A DNA stretch of 64,000 nucleotides from Roseiarcus sp963717215 (GTDB taxonomy: Bacteria > Pseudomonadota > Alphaproteobacteria > Rhizobiales > Beijerinckiaceae). A program made the position numbers and the translations under genes. This document shows positions 62,809-64,000 of this stretch, piece after piece (within the stretch, counting starts at the first letter, position 1; each line of letters starts with the position of its first letter). Where the stretch lies: contig CAVQVS010000007.1 of assembly GCA_963717215.1 (NCBI GenBank), positions 124,001 to 188,000 of the forward strand. Reading direction: 5' to 3'. The notes under the pieces were generated by a model that saw only the letters and a program-made list of their open reading frames with translations, was not told the origin of the DNA and did not search any database.

Positions 62809-63730
62809 ATGATCCATGTGATCGGCAACGCCGCGATCGATAGCGTGATCCGAGTGGACGAACTTCCACGGCCCGGCGAAACGATTGTCGCTCTCGGAGC
62901 CTCTGAGGATCTTGGCGGGAAGGGCGCCAATCAGGCGGTCGCCGCGGCGCGCTGTGGCGCGCCCGGTTCGCCTTGTCGCCCCGATTGGGGATGACGCGCT
63001 TGGCGAGCGCACTCGATGGAATCTCGCTCGTGAAGGCGTGGAGATCGATGGGGTGATGACCTCGTCCTACGGAACGGACCGCTGTGTCGTTGCGGTCGAT
63101 CGTCATGGCGAGAATACGATTCTGAGCCTCATCGATGCAGCGCGGAATTTCGATCCCATCGCGGAGACGCGCCTTGAATCCTGGATAAGGCCGGCCGACT
63201 TGGTCGTCATGCAGGGCAATCTGCGGCCCGGAGTTACCCGCGACTGTCTCGCGCTGGCTCGGTCGAAAGGCGCGACAACCGTTCTCAACGCATCGCCCAC
63301 CTACGCGGCAGGGGACTACGATTGGACTCTGGTTGATCTCCTTGTGGTCAACCGCGGCGAGGCCATTGAGCTTGCTGGTGGTGGAGCGGAGGAGGCCGCA
63401 CGCGAGCTGTGCAAGAAAGGCGCGGGCGCTGTTGTTCTGACCCTCGGCGCCGATGGCGCTGCTTTTGTCACGGCCGACGATACATTTCACGTCGCGGCGC
63501 CTCAGGTTGTCGCCGTCGATTCCGTGGGGGCCGGCGATGTGTGCTGCGGGGTCCTGGTCGCCGCGAAGGCGCTCGGGCGCAGCTGGAAAGAAGCGCTCGG
63601 CGCCGCAGCCGAAGCGGCCTCGCTTTCGGTCACGCGAAAGGGCGTGCTTACGTCCTTTCCGTCTCGGGAGGAAATGGCGGCTATTCTTGAACGCGCCGCG
63701 CCCGGGCGCTGCAAGGGGAATGAGCCATGA
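62809..63730 (+). CDS. PfkB-family carbohydrate kinase (single-base frameshift)
   Basis: Ribokinase-like sugar kinase of about 306 residues. The N-terminal signature is ETIVALGASEDLGGKGANQAVAAARCG and the C-terminal ATP/catalytic motif is VDSVGAGDVCCGVLVAA with the base Asp in GAGD. NRGEAIELAGG is also typical. One extra C in CCC at 62962-62964 shifts the frame from RCGA to PVRLVAPIGDDA. It phosphorylates a sugar or nucleoside imported by the upstream ABC system. Its stop overlaps the start of the BtpA-like gene (ATGA). Confidence 0.9.
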
Positions 63731-64000
63731 CGGAAGTCGGCCACGCCGTCGCACGAGCGCGGGAGAACACACTCAAGACCATATTTGGCAGGCCGAACCG
63801 CGTGCTGATCGGCGTCGTTCATCTTCTCCCGTTGCCCGCGTCTCCCGACTATTCAGGCGGTGGGGTCGAGGGGATCTATGCGCGGGCGCTTAGCGATGCG
63901 AAAGCCTACGCCGACGCCGGCTTTCACGGCCTCATCGTCGAGAATCACGGCGACATTCCTTTCTCGAAACCTGAGGACATCGGCCCGGAAACGGCGGCGC
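63727..64000 (+). CDS. BtpA/SgcQ-family protein (5' part)
   Basis: The first 91 codons of a BtpA/SgcQ-family protein, cut by the window end. Visible family segments are FGRPNRVLIGVVHLLPLPAS, ALSDAKAYADAGFHGLIVEN and HGDIPFSKPEDIGPET. The family has a TIM-barrel fold. BtpA affects photosystem I levels in cyanobacteria, but SgcQ-like members sit in sugar operons and probably act on sugar phosphates. The ATG at 63727 overlaps the kinase stop codon. Confidence 0.9.
   Translation, partial: MTEVGHAVARARENTLKTIFGRPNRVLIGVVHLLPLPASPDYSGGGVEGIYARALSDAKAYADAGFHGLIVENHGDIPFSKPEDIGPETAA

Noticed and set aside
1..64000. Prophage, CRISPR array, integron or insertion sequence
   Set aside because: No transposase, integrase, phage structural gene, regularly spaced repeat or flanking direct repeat was seen on either strand.

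Overview
The window is high-GC bacterial DNA, almost entirely coding, with long same-direction operons whose genes often overlap by 1-8 bases. Gene content points to an alphaproteobacterium of the Hyphomicrobiales (Rhizobiales): a complete rhizobial-type glycerol ABC operon (glpR-D-S-T-P-Q-U-V-K), an HmuQ-like heme monooxygenase, a palindromic repeat that encodes a CEQSEAI peptide, and several ribose/fructose-type and glucose-type ABC importers. There are no rRNA, tRNA, CRISPR, phage or IS genes. Genus and replicon type cannot be told from the window.

Layout. (1) 1-1.8 kb: a TPR protein and a conserved hypothetical. (2) 1.8-12.5 kb, minus strand: glycerol uptake and catabolism, preceded by a TIGR02466-type 2OG-Fe(II) oxygenase; an intrinsic terminator lies between glpV and glpK. 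(3) 12.7-21.1 kb: a MocR-type regulator divergent from a complete Nit1C cluster (Sll0783-type protein, nitrilase, radical SAM, GNAT, AIR-synthase-like, glycosyltransferase, MSMEG_0570 protein, flavoprotein). A perfect sigma-54 promoter precedes the cluster, next to repeated ATTGAC elements. (4) 21.1-21.9 kb: an HmuQ/IsdG-like monooxygenase and, before it, what look like worn-down ends of two iron-uptake genes. (5) 22-35 kb, minus strand: LacI regulator, Gfo/Idh dehydrogenase, CoA-transferase, enoyl-CoA hydratase, carbohydrate ABC importer, two GMC oxidoreductases and an SDR. (6) 35-45.7 kb, plus strand, divergent from the LacI gene: fumarate-reductase-like flavoprotein, ring-opening amidohydrolase (cyanuric acid hydrolase/barbiturase superfamily), BMP-type nucleoside ABC importer, amidase, serine-glyoxylate-type aminotransferase. 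Two copies of one LacI-type operator lie between (5) and (6). (7) 46-57.7 kb: M20 amidohydrolase/carbamoylase, quinone oxidoreductase and hydantoinase A/B on the minus strand; on the plus strand a ribose-type importer, a PuuE-type allantoinase and a ureidoglycolate lyase. (8) 57.9-64 kb: a DUF3891 protein, then a fructose/ribose-type importer with a phosphotriesterase-like protein, a PfkB kinase and the start of a BtpA/SgcQ protein.

The common theme is scavenging of carbon and nitrogen. Regions 3, 6 and 7 all carry enzymes that open or hydrolyse C-N compounds: nitrile/cyanide-type, cyclic imides, hydantoins and ureides. The products expected from known family reactions (ammonia, urea, glyoxylate) match the nitrogen-starvation promoter and the glyoxylate aminotransferase found here.

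Caution on sequence quality: nine genes carry apparent single-base frameshifts while both halves stay well conserved. Eleven of the twelve shifts need one base removed, mostly in short homopolymers, so most are probably sequencing errors. They create two false gene fusions, radical SAM-GNAT and amidase-aminotransferase. Coordinates for these genes span both frames.
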